DNA of 64,000 nucleotides from Aeromicrobium panaciterrae. Lineage in GTDB: Bacteria > Actinomycetota > Actinomycetes > Propionibacteriales > Nocardioidaceae. Positions 8,178 through 18,126 of the stretch are shown piece after piece. The notes beneath the pieces are model-generated. The model was given only the letters and a program-made list of their open reading frames with translations. It was not told the DNA's origin and made no database searches. A program made the translations under genes and the position numbers. Each line of letters begins with the position of its first letter. Position 1 is the stretch's first letter. The stretch spans positions 2,728,001-2,792,000 of the forward strand of contig NZ_JAVDWH010000001.1 of assembly GCF_031457275.1 (NCBI RefSeq), in the 5' to 3' direction.

Positions 8178-8968
8178 GTCGCCACCCGCGCTGCGTGGAG
8201 ACGGGTGAACGCCATGGCCTCGAGCAAGTCGGCTTCGCGGGCCTGCTGGTCGGCGGCCTTGCGGGTGTTGATCTCGACCACGATCTCACCGCCGAAGTTC
8301 GAGGCAGCGACGGTCGCGAGGAATGCCTCACAGGGTTGGGTTCCGCGACCGGGCACGAGGTGTTCGTCCTTCAGCGACCCGGATCCGTCGGTGATGTGTA
8401 CGTGGGCGAGCCGATCGCCGAGGTCCTCGGCCATCTTCACGGGATCCTGACCCGCAGTGGAGCTGTGCGACAGGTCGACCGTCACGTGCGCGTAGTCCTG
8501 CTCGACCGGATCCCAGCCCGGAGCGTACGCCTGGAACTCGCGCTTGCCGGTGCGCCACGGGTACATGTTCTCGACGGCGTATGTGATGCCGTGCTTCTTC
8601 TCCATGTCGGCGATGCCCTCGACGAAGCTGCGGGCGTAGTCACGCTGCCACCGGAACGGCGGGTGCACGACGATCACCTTGGCACCAACCTCGTGCGCCA
8701 TGTCAGCGCTGCGGTCGAGCTTGCCCCAGGGATCGCTGCCCCATACGCGCTGAGTAACGAGCAGGCATGGCGCGTGGACCGAGACCACCGGGATCTCGTG
8801 GAACGAGCTCAGCGCTTTGATCGCGGTGATGTCAGCACTGACTTCGTCGATGCCGACCATGACCTCGACCCCGTCATAACCGAGCCGCGCCGCCGCCTCA
8901 AATCCGCTCGACGTGGACCCCGGATAAACCGAGGAGGTCGACATCGAGACGCGGATGGCTTCGGACAC
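8174..8968 (-). CDS. Sugar phosphate isomerase/epimerase (xylose isomerase-like TIM barrel)
   Basis: 264 residues, GTG start. It shows the AP endonuclease-2/xylose isomerase fold: SSGFEAAARLGYDGVEVM, VSVHAP, VIVHPP, GITYAVENMYP with a metal-ligand Glu, VTVDLSHSSTAG, HVHITDGSGSLKDEHLVPGRG and VVEINTRKA. The H-x-H and E/D ligands for a divalent metal are present. Specific reaction unknown. A TAGTCT -10 box at 8976-8981 lies seven bases before the start, consistent with a leaderless mRNA that continues into the exporter gene. Confidence 0.84.
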   Translation of the reverse strand: MSEAIRVSMSTSSVYPGSTSSGFEAAARLGYDGVEVMVGIDEVSADITAIKALSSFHEIPVVSVHAPCLLVTQRVWGSDPWGKLDRSADMAHEVGAKVIVVHPPFRWQRDYARSFVEGIADMEKKHGITYAVENMYPWRTGKREFQAYAPGWDPVEQDYAHVTVDLSHSSTAGQDPVKMAEDLGDRLAHVHITDGSGSLKDEHLVPGRGTQPCEAFLATVAASNFGGEIVVEINTRKAADQQAREADLLEAMAFTRLHAARVAT

Positions 8969-8992
8969 GAGACCAAGACTAGGCCGATGTGC

Positions 8993-9904
8993 CTACAACT
9001 GGTCGAGATGCTCCAGGAGTACGCCCTCGCGCAGCGCCCATGGGCAGATCTCGAGCTCGGCGAGATCGAACAGGTCCATCGTTGCCGCGGCGACGATCGC
9101 GCCTGCGTACATCTGATCAGCCCGGTCAACGGAGACTCCAGGCAATGACGCGACGTCGTCGGGACGCATCGTCGCGAGCTGCTCAACGAGCGGTGACAGA
9201 TCGTCGCGACGCAGCGATCGGCGTACGTACTGGCCGTCACTTGAAGGCGCTGCGCCGCACATGCGGGCGAGGGATCGGAACATCTTGCTGGTTGCCACGG
9301 CACGGTCGAACGAGCCACCGCGTAGAAGCGCGCCGGCCTCATCGGCAATCGCGGAACGGACGTGAAGTCGGAGGTCCGCCCCACTCTTGCCCGCATTGAG
9401 CCATTCGCGGGTGAGGCGACCTGCGCCAAGGGGTACGGAGCTGGCGACGTCGGGACTCTCGTCGGAACCGGCCGCCATCTCGAGCGACCCTCCTCCGATG
9501 TCAAACACACCAAGGCGACCCGACGACCAGCCGAACCAGCGACGCGCCGCGAGGAAGGTCAGCCGCGCCTCGTCGTCGCCAGCGAGCACTTCAAGCTCAA
9601 GCCCGCTCGCCTGGTTGACCTGAGTGATGACGTCGTCGGCATTGACCGCGTCGCGTACGGCGGAGGTCGCGAACGCGAGAATCTGCGTGCAGCCTTTGTC
9701 TTCGGCCTCCGCCTTGGCTTCGACCATGTACTTGCTGAGCCGGGCAACGCCGTCGTCGGAGATCGCTCCGTCGGAATCGAGGTGATCCGTCAGCCGTAGG
9801 GGCTCCTTGTAGGAGTGAGCCGGTACGGGCGGGCCTCCACGAAATGCATCAACGATGAGGAGGTGGCCCGTGTTGGACCCAATGTCGAGCACGCCCATGC
9901 GCAT
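8993..9904 (-). CDS. Ppx/GppA family phosphatase (polyphosphate/pppGpp hydrolase-like)
   Basis: 303 residues from ATG 9904; alternatives at 9913 and 9898 are possible, but MRMGVLDIGSNTGHLLIVD aligns with the family N-terminus. ASKHA motifs are present: DIGSNT phosphate-1 loop, GDDEARLTFLA with the catalytic Glu, and FDIGGGSLEMA phosphate-2 loop. The protein has only the two ASKHA domains and lacks the C-terminal HD domain of long exopolyphosphatases, like the short mycobacterial Ppx1. It hydrolyses polyphosphate or pppGpp, linking it to the stringent response. Divergent from the Cys-rich gene, 54 bases away. Confidence 0.9.
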   Translation of the reverse strand: MRMGVLDIGSNTGHLLIVDAFRGGPPVPAHSYKEPLRLTDHLDSDGAISDDGVARLSKYMVEAKAEAEDKGCTQILAFATSAVRDAVNADDVITQVNQASGLELEVLAGDDEARLTFLAARRWFGWSSGRLGVFDIGGGSLEMAAGSDESPDVASSVPLGAGRLTREWLNAGKSGADLRLHVRSAIADEAGALLRGGSFDRAVATSKMFRSLARMCGAAPSSDGQYVRRSLRRDDLSPLVEQLATMRPDDVASLPGVSVDRADQMYAGAIVAAATMDLFDLAELEICPWALREGVLLEHLDQL

Positions 9905-9958
9905 ACCCGTCATTCTCTCACTGCCAGGTGTCTTGACGGGCAGCACTACGCTGGCGTG

Positions 9959-10696
9959 GTGCCAGAAGTCGAGCTCGGGTTTCCCCGTACGTATGTCGAG
10001 TTCACCAATCCGTCCGACGAGACGGAGGTGTTCCGCTGTGATCTCACCTGGCTGACGTCGCGCTGGACCTGCATCTTCGGGTCGGGCTGCCCCGGCATCT
10101 ACGAGACCAGCCCCGAGGCGGGCTGCTGCACTCTCGGCGCTCATTTCGCCGACGATGAAGACGCCAAGCGTGTCGAGGTCGTCATGGAGAAGCTGACTCC
10201 AGCGCAGTGGGAGAACCACGCCGAGGGTCACGCACGAGGCTGGACCGAGAAGGACGACGAGGGCGAGCTCAAGACCCGGGCGTACGAAGGTGCCTGCATC
10301 TTCCACAACTCCCGCGAATTCGAGGGCGGCTACGGCTGCGCGCTCCATGGCTACGCGCTCGACGAGGGCATCAAGCCACACACCACCAAACCCGACGTCT
10401 GTTGGCAGTTGCCGCTGCGCCGTCAGTTCCGCGACGTCGATCGCGGAGACGGCTCGACGTACACCGAAGTGCAGATCGGCGAATACACCCGCGCAGGTTG
10501 GGGCCCGGGCGGAGCGGACCTCGACTGGTACTGCTCGTCCAACACTGAGGCGCATGTCGGCATGGAGCCGGTGTACGTCTCCAACCGGGACGAGCTGACC
10601 GAGCTCATGGGTGAGGCTGGCTACGCCGAACTGGTCAACCAGTGCGAAGCGCATGAGGCTGCGGGGGCTCCGAACCCACACCGCGCCAGCCTGTGA
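9959..10696 (+). CDS. Conserved Cys-rich protein of unknown function (metal-binding, YkgJ/DUF3109-like features)
   Basis: 245 residues from GTG 9959 (or 9956). A TACGCT -10 box at 9947-9952 lies six bases before 9959, so the mRNA is probably leaderless; the longer frame from 9815 runs back across the phosphatase start. The N-terminal part has FRCDLTWLTSRWTCIFGSGCPGI and AGCCTLGAHF, and the middle has EGACIFHNSREFEGGYGCALHGYA and CWQLPLRR. The pattern of paired cysteines and histidines suggests a bound metal or cluster. Similar proteins are common in actinobacteria but I know of no assigned function. Confidence 0.75.
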   Translation: MPEVELGFPRTYVEFTNPSDETEVFRCDLTWLTSRWTCIFGSGCPGIYETSPEAGCCTLGAHFADDEDAKRVEVVMEKLTPAQWENHAEGHARGWTEKDDEGELKTRAYEGACIFHNSREFEGGYGCALHGYALDEGIKPHTTKPDVCWQLPLRRQFRDVDRGDGSTYTEVQIGEYTRAGWGPGGADLDWYCSSNTEAHVGMEPVYVSNRDELTELMGEAGYAELVNQCEAHEAAGAPNPHRASL

Positions 10697-10776
10697 TCCG
10701 CACTACACCACGGCTTCTGCACGCATTTTGGTAACCCCCCGAATCAGCGGGCTCCCCTGTCAGGCAACAATGCTGT

Positions 10777-11415
10777 ATGCACCTCGATCACGTCTCCTTC
10801 GCCGTCGGCGCTGACGGCCTCGCAGGCACGACGGCCTCGCTCGGCAAGCTGCTCGGTGCCACGTTCATTGACGGCGGCGCGCACCCACGGTTCGGCACGC
10901 GCAACATGATCCTGCCGCTCAAGAACCGCCAATACCTCGAAGTTGTCGAGGTACTCGACCACCCCGCCTCCGACAAGGCCGCTTTCGGGCAGGCCGTACG
11001 TGAGCGCTCTGATGCCGGCGGTGGCTGGATGGCATGGTGTGTCTCGGTCGACGACATGACTGAGGTCGAGCACCGCATCGGCCGGCACGCTGTGCCCGGC
11101 AACCGCCGTCGTCCCGACGGTTTCAACCTCGAGTGGCGCCAGATCGGCACCAGCAGCATGCGCGCCGATCCCCAACTCCCTTACGTCACGTGCTGGGACA
11201 TCGACCCCTCCGAGCACCCGTCACAGATGGCTGGCTCCGAGATCAGCCTGACGTCGCTCGACATCGCTGGCTCACCCCAGCGCCTGTCGGACTGGCTCGG
11301 CGAGCCCGTGATCGACGCTCTCGAGGAGATCGAGGTCAACTGGACAGCCCCGCACGGGCTTCCCGGCATCATGGCCGCAACGTTCTCCACACCTCACGGC
11401 GACGTCCGAATTTAG
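10777..11415 (+). CDS. VOC superfamily (glyoxalase-like) protein
   Basis: 212 residues. MHLDHVSFAV at the start and the pattern GKLLGATFIDGG...GTRNMILPLKNRQYLEVVEV match the Glyoxalase_3-type vicinal oxygen chelate domain. The second half (DIAGSPQRLSDWLGEPV...VNWTAPHGLPGIMAATFST) looks like a second, degenerate module. His and Glu residues placed for metal binding are seen, but the reaction is unknown. It stands 27 bases upstream of radA, which nonetheless has its own -10 box. Confidence 0.78.
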   Translation: MHLDHVSFAVGADGLAGTTASLGKLLGATFIDGGAHPRFGTRNMILPLKNRQYLEVVEVLDHPASDKAAFGQAVRERSDAGGGWMAWCVSVDDMTEVEHRIGRHAVPGNRRRPDGFNLEWRQIGTSSMRADPQLPYVTCWDIDPSEHPSQMAGSEISLTSLDIAGSPQRLSDWLGEPVIDALEEIEVNWTAPHGLPGIMAATFSTPHGDVRI

Positions 11416-11442
11416 TCCGACCCCCCGCCTAGGCTGACCGCC

Positions 11443-12819
11443 ATGGCGACCACCAAGACCGCACGGCCCGGCTACCGTTGCGCCGACTGCGGCTGGACCA
11501 CCGGCAAATGGGTTGGCCGCTGCGGCGAATGCCAAGCCTGGGGCACTGTCGACATCGCTGCTCCCGCTCGTACGGGCCGCACGCAAGCTGCTCCAGTCGC
11601 CTCACCAGCCATCCCGATCAGCCAGGTCACGATCGAGTCAGCACGTTCTGAGACGTCCGGCATCGGTGAGCTCGATCGCGTCCTCGGCGGCGGCGTCGTT
11701 CCGGGCGCTGTGCTCCTGCTCGCCGGAGAGCCTGGCGTCGGCAAGTCGACCCTGCTCCTGGAAGTTGCCGCCCGCTGGGCACGCGCTGGCAGGCGCACCC
11801 TTTATGTGTCTGGCGAGGAGTCGGCTGCCCAGGTTCGGCTTCGGGCCGAACGTACGGGCGCCGTTCACGACCTCCTCTACCTCGCCGCCGAGACCGACCT
11901 CGGCGCGCTCCTCACCCACGTCGAGACCGTCAAGCCCGGACTACTGATTGTCGACTCGGTGCAGACGATCGGCTCGGCCGATATCGACGGAGTGCCGGGA
12001 GGTGTCACGCAAGTACGCGAGGTGGCGTCCGCGGTGATCCAGCGCGCCAAGTCCGAGAACATCGCCACCCTCCTCGTTGGCCACGTCACCAAGGACGGAT
12101 CGGTCGCAGGACCTCGAGTCCTCGAGCACCTGGTTGACGTCGTGCTGCAGTTCGAGGGCGACCGCAGTTCGCGCCTTCGACTGCTGCGGGCCGTGAAGAA
12201 CCGCTTCGGTCCGGTCGACGAGATCGGCTGTTTCGACCTGGTCGACGACGGCATCGTCGAAGTGCCCGATCCGACCGGCCTGTTCCTGTCCCGGCACGAG
12301 ACTCCGGTGCCCGGCACGTGCGTCACGGTCACGATGGAGGGCCGGCGACCCCTGCTTGCCGAGGTGCAGGCGCTGAGCGTCGAGACGCCCAACCCGTCCC
12401 CACGACGTACGTCGAGCGGCCTCGACTCTTCCCGCGTCGCGATGATCCTCGCCGTCTTGACGAAGCATTGCCGCGTCGACTTGTCCAAGCACGACGTCTA
12501 CACCGCAACCGTCGGTGGCGCGCGGCTGACCGATCCATCAGTCGACCTCGCAGTTGCCATCGCCACGGCCTCCGCTCACAGCGGCAAGGCTGCACCGCCC
12601 GACCTGGTGGCCTTCGGCGAGGTCGGTCTTGCAGGCGAGGTCCGCAAGGTCAGCAACCTCAAAGTTCGCCTGCGCGAGGCCGAACGCATTGGGTTCAAAC
12701 GTGCCGTCGTGCCCGCTGGATCTGAGGGCATCGACGACTTCAAGGGCGCCATGACCATCAGCGCGGTGCAGACCATCGCTGAAGCCGTGGCGTGTCTCGA
12801 TTCGCCTCCTCCCTACTAA
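11443..12819 (+). CDS. radA: DNA repair protein RadA (Sms)
   Basis: 458 residues. N-terminal four-Cys zinc finger (YRCADCGWTTGKWVGRCGECQAWGT), RecA-like ATPase with Walker A GEPGVGKST at about residues 97-105, the RadA-specific KNRFG motif (AVKNRFGPVDEIG), and a C-terminal Lon-protease-like domain. RadA is a helicase that extends branches during recombinational repair. TAGGCT at 11430-11435 is seven bases from the ATG, so translation is probably leaderless. The next gene, disA, is functionally linked: RadA inhibits DisA in Bacillus. Confidence 0.96.
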   Translation: MATTKTARPGYRCADCGWTTGKWVGRCGECQAWGTVDIAAPARTGRTQAAPVASPAIPISQVTIESARSETSGIGELDRVLGGGVVPGAVLLLAGEPGVGKSTLLLEVAARWARAGRRTLYVSGEESAAQVRLRAERTGAVHDLLYLAAETDLGALLTHVETVKPGLLIVDSVQTIGSADIDGVPGGVTQVREVASAVIQRAKSENIATLLVGHVTKDGSVAGPRVLEHLVDVVLQFEGDRSSRLRLLRAVKNRFGPVDEIGCFDLVDDGIVEVPDPTGLFLSRHETPVPGTCVTVTMEGRRPLLAEVQALSVETPNPSPRRTSSGLDSSRVAMILAVLTKHCRVDLSKHDVYTATVGGARLTDPSVDLAVAIATASAHSGKAAPPDLVAFGEVGLAGEVRKVSNLKVRLREAERIGFKRAVVPAGSEGIDDFKGAMTISAVQTIAEAVACLDSPPPY

Positions 12820-12865
12820 CAACCTCTAGACTGTGGGCGACTCAGGTGAGGGGGTGAAGAGCCAG

Positions 12866-13966
12866 ATGGTTACTCCTGCAGATCGTGGCGTAGAAAAGCC
12901 CGACTCAGCGGCACGGCTTCGTGCGACTTTGGCTTCTGTCGCGCCCGGAACCGTATTGCGCGAGGGTCTAGAGCGAATCCTTCGCGGCCGCACCGGCGCG
13001 CTGATCGTCGTCGGCCACGATCGCCAGATCGAAGCGATCTCGACCGGCGGGTTCCGTCTCGATGTCCCGTTCACCGCAACCGGCCTCCGCGAGCTCGCCA
13101 AGATGGACGGCGCGATCATCCTCGACAAGGATGCGAGCCGCATCCTGATGGCTGGCGTGCACCTGATGCCTGACCCGTCGATCTTCACCGAGGAGTCCGG
13201 CACCCGTCACCGCACCGCGGACCGCGTAGCCCGACAGACCAGTGTCCCGGTCATCTCGGTTTCAGCGTCGATGCACATCATCGCGCTCTACCAGGACGAC
13301 CTTCGCCGGGTTCTCGAAGAAACCGCCGCCGTGCTCGGCCGCGCCAACCAGGCCCTTCAGACCCTCGAGCGCTACCGCAACCGCCTCGATGAAGTGTCCG
13401 ACGCGTTGTCGGCGCTGGAGATCGAGGATCTTGTCACCGTTCGCGATGTCGCGGCTGTCGCCCAGCGACTCGAGATGGTCAGCCGCATCGCCGGCGAGAT
13501 CGACACCTACGTTCTTGAGCTCGGTACCGACGGACGATTGCTTGCGCTGCAGCTCGAAGAACTCATCGGTGGCGTTGACGCCGAACGTGAGCTGATCATC
13601 CGCGACTACATGCCGACCGGTCGACGTGCACGTACGACCGAAGCCGTCCTCGGGGCGCTCGCTGACATCCCGTCGCCTGACCTCGTCGACCTCGGCACCG
13701 TCGCTCAGGCGCTGCGGATCGGTTCGGTCGACACGCTCGACAGCCCGGTCTCACCGAGGGGCTACCGACTGCTGGCTCGCATCCCCCGCCTTCCGTCGAC
13801 CGTCGTCGACGGGCTCATCGAGCACTTCGGCTCACTGCAGAGGTTGCTCGCCGCGAGCATGGAGGATCTGCAGATTGTCGAAGGCGTCGGCGACCTGCGC
13901 GCCCGCGGCGTACGCGAGGGCCTCTCCCGCCTGGCGGAGTCCAGCATCCTCGAGCGCTACGTCTGA
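12866..13966 (+). CDS. disA: Diadenylate cyclase DisA (DNA integrity scanning protein)
   Basis: 366 residues from ATG 12866. The frame opens at GTG 12833, but a TAGACT -10 box at 12827-12832 would start the mRNA after that GTG, and ribosome-binding purines (gtgaggggg) precede 12866; GTG 12854 is an alternative. The DAC domain has the active-site motifs DGA (KMDGAIIL) and RHR (GTRHRTADR) needed to make c-di-AMP from two ATP; a helical spine follows, and the C-terminal HhH domain (VEGVGDLRARGVREGLSRL) binds branched DNA. It couples DNA integrity to c-di-AMP signalling and is placed directly after radA. Confidence 0.95.
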   Translation: MVTPADRGVEKPDSAARLRATLASVAPGTVLREGLERILRGRTGALIVVGHDRQIEAISTGGFRLDVPFTATGLRELAKMDGAIILDKDASRILMAGVHLMPDPSIFTEESGTRHRTADRVARQTSVPVISVSASMHIIALYQDDLRRVLEETAAVLGRANQALQTLERYRNRLDEVSDALSALEIEDLVTVRDVAAVAQRLEMVSRIAGEIDTYVLELGTDGRLLALQLEELIGGVDAERELIIRDYMPTGRRARTTEAVLGALADIPSPDLVDLGTVAQALRIGSVDTLDSPVSPRGYRLLARIPRLPSTVVDGLIEHFGSLQRLLAASMEDLQIVEGVGDLRARGVREGLSRLAESSILERYV

Positions 13967-13967
13967 T

Positions 13968-14642
13968 CTATTCGTCAGCCGGCTTCGTCGTGCCCTTGGG
14001 CTTGGGCGTTGTCTTGGTTTCGGTTGGCTTTGGCTTGGGCTTGGGGTTGAGCGTGAATGTGGTCTTGCCGGGTTCGCCGCCGAGGGTCCCCGCCTGGATC
14101 GTGTAGGTGCCAGGCGTCGCGAAACCTTCCTTGACCGAGCACTTGTTGCCCGAGCCGCGGCCTGACCAGCTCGCCTCAGCAAGGGTCGCCCATCCGGGTG
14201 AGATCGCAACCGGATCCGTGAGGAGCGACGTCTTGCAGACCGTCGAGTCCCAGACAGCAACCTTGTTGGCACTGATCACCACGAGCAGATCCGCAGCGGC
14301 GGGAGTCAGCGTGCACGCAGTATCTTCGGTCGAGCTGACGACCAGTCCGACCTCGACAGGACCCTTTGTCAGCTGACCGGGCTTCACAGTCGGCGTCACG
14401 CGGATCTTCTCCGCATCACAGCTGCGGGTGGCACTCGTGAGCTTGACCGTCAGGGCACCTTCGGTCGGGGCAGGAATCGAGGTGGCCGTCGCGGTCGACG
14501 TTGCCGTCGGCTCCGGCTTCGCCTTGGGATCGCCCCCACCGCCGAGGACCTTCGTACCGATCCAGATCAGCGCAATGACGAGAGCCAGGAACAGGAGTCG
14601 ACGGCGCCAATAGATCTCGGCAGGCAACCGCTTCTGGCTCAC
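13968..14642 (-). CDS. Hypothetical membrane-anchored exported protein
   Basis: 224 residues. A short basic cytoplasmic N-terminus (RRR) precedes one membrane helix at about residues 15-30 (LLFLALVIALIWIGTKVL), a Thr/Ala/Pro linker, an external beta-rich domain with several cysteines (TRSCDAEKIRV, EDTACTLTPAAADLLVV, DSTVCKTSL, NKCSVKEG), and a repetitive Lys/Pro/Thr tail (KPKPKPTETKTTPKPKG). The cysteines could form two disulfides outside the cell. No family recognised with confidence. It converges on disA with a one-base gap and diverges from mutY. Confidence 0.75.
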   Translation of the reverse strand: MSQKRLPAEIYWRRRLLFLALVIALIWIGTKVLGGGGDPKAKPEPTATSTATATSIPAPTEGALTVKLTSATRSCDAEKIRVTPTVKPGQLTKGPVEVGLVVSSTEDTACTLTPAAADLLVVISANKVAVWDSTVCKTSLLTDPVAISPGWATLAEASWSGRGSGNKCSVKEGFATPGTYTIQAGTLGGEPGKTTFTLNPKPKPKPTETKTTPKPKGTTKPADE

Positions 14643-14688
14643 AGTCTCAAACTAATGCGCTGGGGCTTCATGCGAGGATCGACTCGCC

Positions 14689-15576
14689 ATGATCGCCGAC
14701 ACCGCCGACACCGCCGAGCTGCACGACAGCATCATCAGCTGGTTCGATGCGAACAGCCGCGATCTCCCCTGGCGCCGTAACGCGTCACCCTGGGCTGTCA
14801 TGGTCTCGGAGTTCATGCTTCAGCAGACGCCGGTGTCTCGAGTTCTGCCGGTGTATGAGGCCTGGATCGAGCGCTGGCCGACACCCGCCGACCTCTCGAA
14901 GGCGTCAACGGGAGAGGCCGTACGCGCGTGGGGCCGCCTCGGCTATCCGCGTCGCGCCCTCCGTCTTCACGCCGCCGCAACAGCGATCGTCGAGCAGCAC
15001 GGCGGCGAGGTTCCCAAATCTCACGAGGCGCTACTGGCTCTGCCAGGCATCGGCGAATACACAGCAGCAGCAGTCGCGTCCTTCGCGTACGGACAGCGTC
15101 ACGTCGTGCTCGATACGAACGTTCGACGGGTATTCGCCCGCATCGCCGCAGGTCAGCAGTTCCCCGCGACGTCGCTCACATCGGCCGAACGCGAGCTGGC
15201 AACCTCCCTCATGCCTGAGCACAACGCCCATCGCTGGGCCGCCGCCACGATGGAGCTCGGTGCACTGATCTGTACTGCACGCGCGCCGATCTGCTCCGAA
15301 TGCCCGGTCGCTGATCTGTGCAGCTGCCGCTGGCGTAAGGAGGGCTACCCGGCGTACGACGGGCCTCCACGCAGTGGTCAGGCCTGGGCCGGTACCGATC
15401 GCCAGTGTCGCGGGCGACTCATGGCGGTCCTGCGCGACTCGCCCGTCCCAGTGCCGAAGACCCAGCTCGACCTGGTCTGGACCGATGAGTTGCAGCGCGA
15501 GCGCGCACTCGACGGATTGGTCGCCGACGGATTGGTCGAGCCGCTCGAAGACGACCTCTACCGACTTCCGGAATGA
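14689..15576 (+). CDS. mutY: A/G-specific adenine DNA glycosylase
   Basis: 295 residues. HhH-GPD superfamily: PWRRNASPWAVMVSEFMLQQT with the catalytic Glu, LPGIGEYTAAAVASFAYGQ helix-hairpin-helix, and VVLDTNVRRV with the catalytic Asp. The C-terminal [4Fe-4S] loop has the canonical spacing Cys-x6-Cys-x2-Cys-x5-Cys (CTARAPICSECPVADLC). It removes adenine mispaired with 8-oxoguanine. The C-terminal NUDIX-like domain of long MutY is replaced by a short helical tail, as usual in actinobacteria. Confidence 0.95.
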   Translation: MIADTADTAELHDSIISWFDANSRDLPWRRNASPWAVMVSEFMLQQTPVSRVLPVYEAWIERWPTPADLSKASTGEAVRAWGRLGYPRRALRLHAAATAIVEQHGGEVPKSHEALLALPGIGEYTAAAVASFAYGQRHVVLDTNVRRVFARIAAGQQFPATSLTSAERELATSLMPEHNAHRWAAATMELGALICTARAPICSECPVADLCSCRWRKEGYPAYDGPPRSGQAWAGTDRQCRGRLMAVLRDSPVPVPKTQLDLVWTDELQRERALDGLVADGLVEPLEDDLYRLPE

Positions 15577-15606
15577 CGAAAGCCCCCACCGGAGCGGGGG
15601 CTTTCG
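15577..15606. terminator. Bidirectional terminator between mutY and clpC
   Basis: Perfect 11-base arms (15577-15587 cgaaagccccc and 15596-15606 gggggctttcg) around an 8-base loop, directly after the mutY stop and nine bases before the convergent clpC stop. The stem's A/T outer bases give a short U-stretch on either strand, as expected for a shared terminator of convergent genes. Confidence 0.88.
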
Positions 15607-15615
15607 TTCGGAACC

Positions 15616-18126
15616 TTACTCGGCTGCGGCTTCAACTGCCGGAGGCGTCGTAACCTCGGTCAGCTCGAGCTCAGCCTTGGCGCGACCTTCGAAGGTGAAG
15701 ACGGCTTCTGCGCCCTCGCCCTCGACGCCGACCAGTACGAGCTGGCCTGCGCGCAGGTCGCCGTACAGGAGCTTCTCGGCCATGACGTCTTCGATCTCGC
15801 GCTGCACGGTTCGACGCAGCGGTCGCGCTCCGAGCACGGGGTCGAAGCCTCGCGTCGACAGCAGAACCTTGGCCTCGGTCGTGAGCTCGATGCTCATGTC
15901 CTTCTCGGCCATGCGCTTCTCCAGCGAGTCGATCATCATGTCGACCATCTGCAGGATCTCTTCCTGAGTCAACGGTGGGAAGACGATGATCTCGTCGACA
16001 CGGTTGAGGAACTCAGGACGGAAGTGCTGCTTGAGCTCGATCGAGACGCGTTCCTTCATCTTGTTGTAGGAACCCGCGGTGTCGCCAGCCTGGCTGAAGC
16101 CGAGGTTGACGCCCTTGGAGATCTCACGAGCACCAAGGTTGGTGGTCATGATGACGACCGTGTTCTTGAAGTTGATGACTCGACCCTGACCGTCGGTCAG
16201 GTGGCCCTCCTCGAGGATCTGCAACAGCGAGTTGAAGATGTCGGGGTGAGCCTTCTCGATCTCGTCGAACAGCACGACGGAGAACGGCTTGCGGCGGACC
16301 TTTTCGGTCAGCTGGCCGCCCTCTTCGTAGCCGACGTAGCCGGGAGGCGAGCCAAAAAGGCGCGAGACGGTGTGCTTCTCGCTGTACTCCGACATGTCGA
16401 GCTGGATGAGTGAGTCTTCGTCGCCGAACAGGAAGTTGGCGAGCGCCTTGGACAGCCACGTCTTGCCGACACCCGAAGGTCCGGCGAAGATGAACGATCC
16501 GCCTGGACGCTTGGGGTCCTTCAGGCCAGCGCGCGTACGACGGATCGCCCGCGACAGTGCCTTGATGGCCTCTTCCTGGCCGATGACCCGCTTGTGGAGC
16601 TCTTCCTCCATGTTGAGCAGGCGGCTGGACTCAGCTTCGCTGAGCTGGCCGACCGGGATGCCCGTCGCCTTGGCGAGGACTTCGGCGATCAGGTGCTCGT
16701 CGACAACTGCGACGGTGTCGAGGTCGCCCGACTTCCACTGCTTCTCGCGCTCGCCCTTGGCGGTGATGAGCTTCTTCTCCTCGTCGCGCAGGGAGGCAGC
16801 AGCCTCGAAGTCCTGTGCGTCGATGGCGCCTTCCTTGCGGCGGCGTACGTCGGTGATCTTGTCGTCGAACTCGCGCAGCTCCGGCGGCGTTGCCATACGG
16901 CGGATGCGCAGTCGGGCTCCGGCTTCGTCGATCAGGTCGATTGCCTTGTCCGGGAGGAAGCGGTCGGAGACGTAGCGGTCACCCATCGTGGCCGCGGCGA
17001 CGAGCGCCTCGTCCGTGATCGAGACACGGTGGTGCGCCTCGTAGCGATCGCGCAGACCCTTGAGGATCTCGACCGTGTCGAGCACGGACGGCTCTTCGAC
17101 GAGGATCGGCTGGAAGCGGCGGTTGAGTGCTGCGTCCTTCTCGAAGTGCTTGCGGTACTCGTCGAGCGTCGTCGCACCGATCGTCTGCAGCTCGCCACGA
17201 GCCAACATCGGCTTGAGGATGCTGGCAGCGTCGATCGCGCCTTCGGCAGCACCGGCACCGACGAGCGTGTGGATCTCGTCGATGAACAGGATGATGTCGC
17301 CACGAGTGCGGATCTCCTTGAGGACCTTCTTGAGGCGCTCTTCGAAATCGCCGCGGTAGCGCGAGCCGGCGACGAGTGCGCCGAGGTCGAGTGTGTAGAT
17401 CTGCTTGTCGCGCAGCGTCTCGGGGACATCGCCGCGGACGATGTCCTGGGCGAGGCTCTCGACGACTGCGGTCTTGCCGACGCCGGGCTCACCGACGAGG
17501 ACAGGGTTGTTCTTGGTACGGCGCGACAGCGTCTGCATGACGCGCTCGGCCTCGTCATCGCGACCGATGACCGGGTCGAGCTTGCCTTCGCGGGCAGCCT
17601 GCGTCAGGTTGCGACCGAACTGGTCGAGAACTGCTGACGTGCTGGGTGCGCTCTCTGTCTGACCGCCGACCTGCTCGGCTTCCTTGCCCTGGAATCCGCT
17701 GACGAGCTGGATGACCTGCTGGCGTACGCGGTTGAGGTCAGCACCGAGCTTGACCAGGACCTGCGCAGCAACGCCTTCACCCTCGCGGATGAGGCCGAGC
17801 AGGATGTGCTCCGTGCCGATGTAGTTGTGGCCGAGCTGCAGTGCCTCGCGCAGGCTGAGCTCAAGGACCTTCTTGGCGCGCGGAGTGAAGGGGATGTGTC
17901 CACTCGGGGCCTGCTGGCCCTGGCCGATGATGTCTTCGACCTGGCCGCGTACGGCTTCCAGCGAGATGTCGAGGCTCTCGAGAGCCTTGGCGGCGACGCC
18001 TTCACCTTCGTGGATCAGGCCGAGGAGGATGTGCTCCGTGCCGATGTAGTTGTGGCTGAGCATGCGTGCCTCTTCTTGGGCAAGCACGACCACGCGACGA
18101 GCACGGTCAGTAAATCTTTCGAACAT
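15616..18126 (-). CDS. clpC: ATP-dependent Clp protease ATPase subunit ClpC
   Basis: 836 residues. Two Clp_N repeats (each with [14 protein letters not shown]), AAA-1 with Walker A GEPGVGKT near residue 210, a UVR coiled-coil ([13 protein letters not shown]) in the middle domain, and AAA-2 with Walker A GPSGVGKT near residue 550, followed by [20 protein letters not shown]. ClpC unfolds proteins for ClpP1P2 in the cytoplasm. One oddity: the residue after the second GKT is Trp (GKTWLSKAL) where Glu is usual. The leader has a gaggggg site and a TAAACT -10 candidate at 18159-18164; no clear ClgR or HspR site was seen. Confidence 0.97.
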   Translation of the reverse strand: MFERFTDRARRVVVLAQEEARMLSHNYIGTEHILLGLIHEGEGVAAKALESLDISLEAVRGQVEDIIGQGQQAPSGHIPFTPRAKKVLELSLREALQLGHNYIGTEHILLGLIREGEGVAAQVLVKLGADLNRVRQQVIQLVSGFQGKEAEQVGGQTESAPSTSAVLDQFGRNLTQAAREGKLDPVIGRDDEAERVMQTLSRRTKNNPVLVGEPGVGKTAVVESLAQDIVRGDVPETLRDKQIYTLDLGALVAGSRYRGDFEERLKKVLKEIRTRGDIILFIDEIHTLVGAGAAEGAIDAASILKPMLARGELQTIGATTLDEYRKHFEKDAALNRRFQPILVEEPSVLDTVEILKGLRDRYEAHHRVSITDEALVAAATMGDRYVSDRFLPDKAIDLIDEAGARLRIRRMATPPELREFDDKITDVRRRKEGAIDAQDFEAAASLRDEEKKLITAKGEREKQWKSGDLDTVAVVDEHLIAEVLAKATGIPVGQLSEAESSRLLNMEEELHKRVIGQEEAIKALSRAIRRTRAGLKDPKRPGGSFIFAGPSGVGKTWLSKALANFLFGDEDSLIQLDMSEYSEKHTVSRLFGSPPGYVGYEEGGQLTEKVRRKPFSVVLFDEIEKAHPDIFNSLLQILEEGHLTDGQGRVINFKNTVVIMTTNLGAREISKGVNLGFSQAGDTAGSYNKMKERVSIELKQHFRPEFLNRVDEIIVFPPLTQEEILQMVDMMIDSLEKRMAEKDMSIELTTEAKVLLSTRGFDPVLGARPLRRTVQREIEDVMAEKLLYGDLRAGQLVLVGVEGEGAEAVFTFEGRAKAELELTEVTTPPAVEAAAE

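Noticed and set aside
12833-12865. GTG 12833 as the disA start
   Set aside because: It directly abuts a TAGACT -10 box, so the mRNA would begin after it; better starts are 12854 or 12866.
16594-17637. 347-codon plus-strand open frame opposite clpC
   Set aside because: Antisense shadow of clpC codons with no homology.
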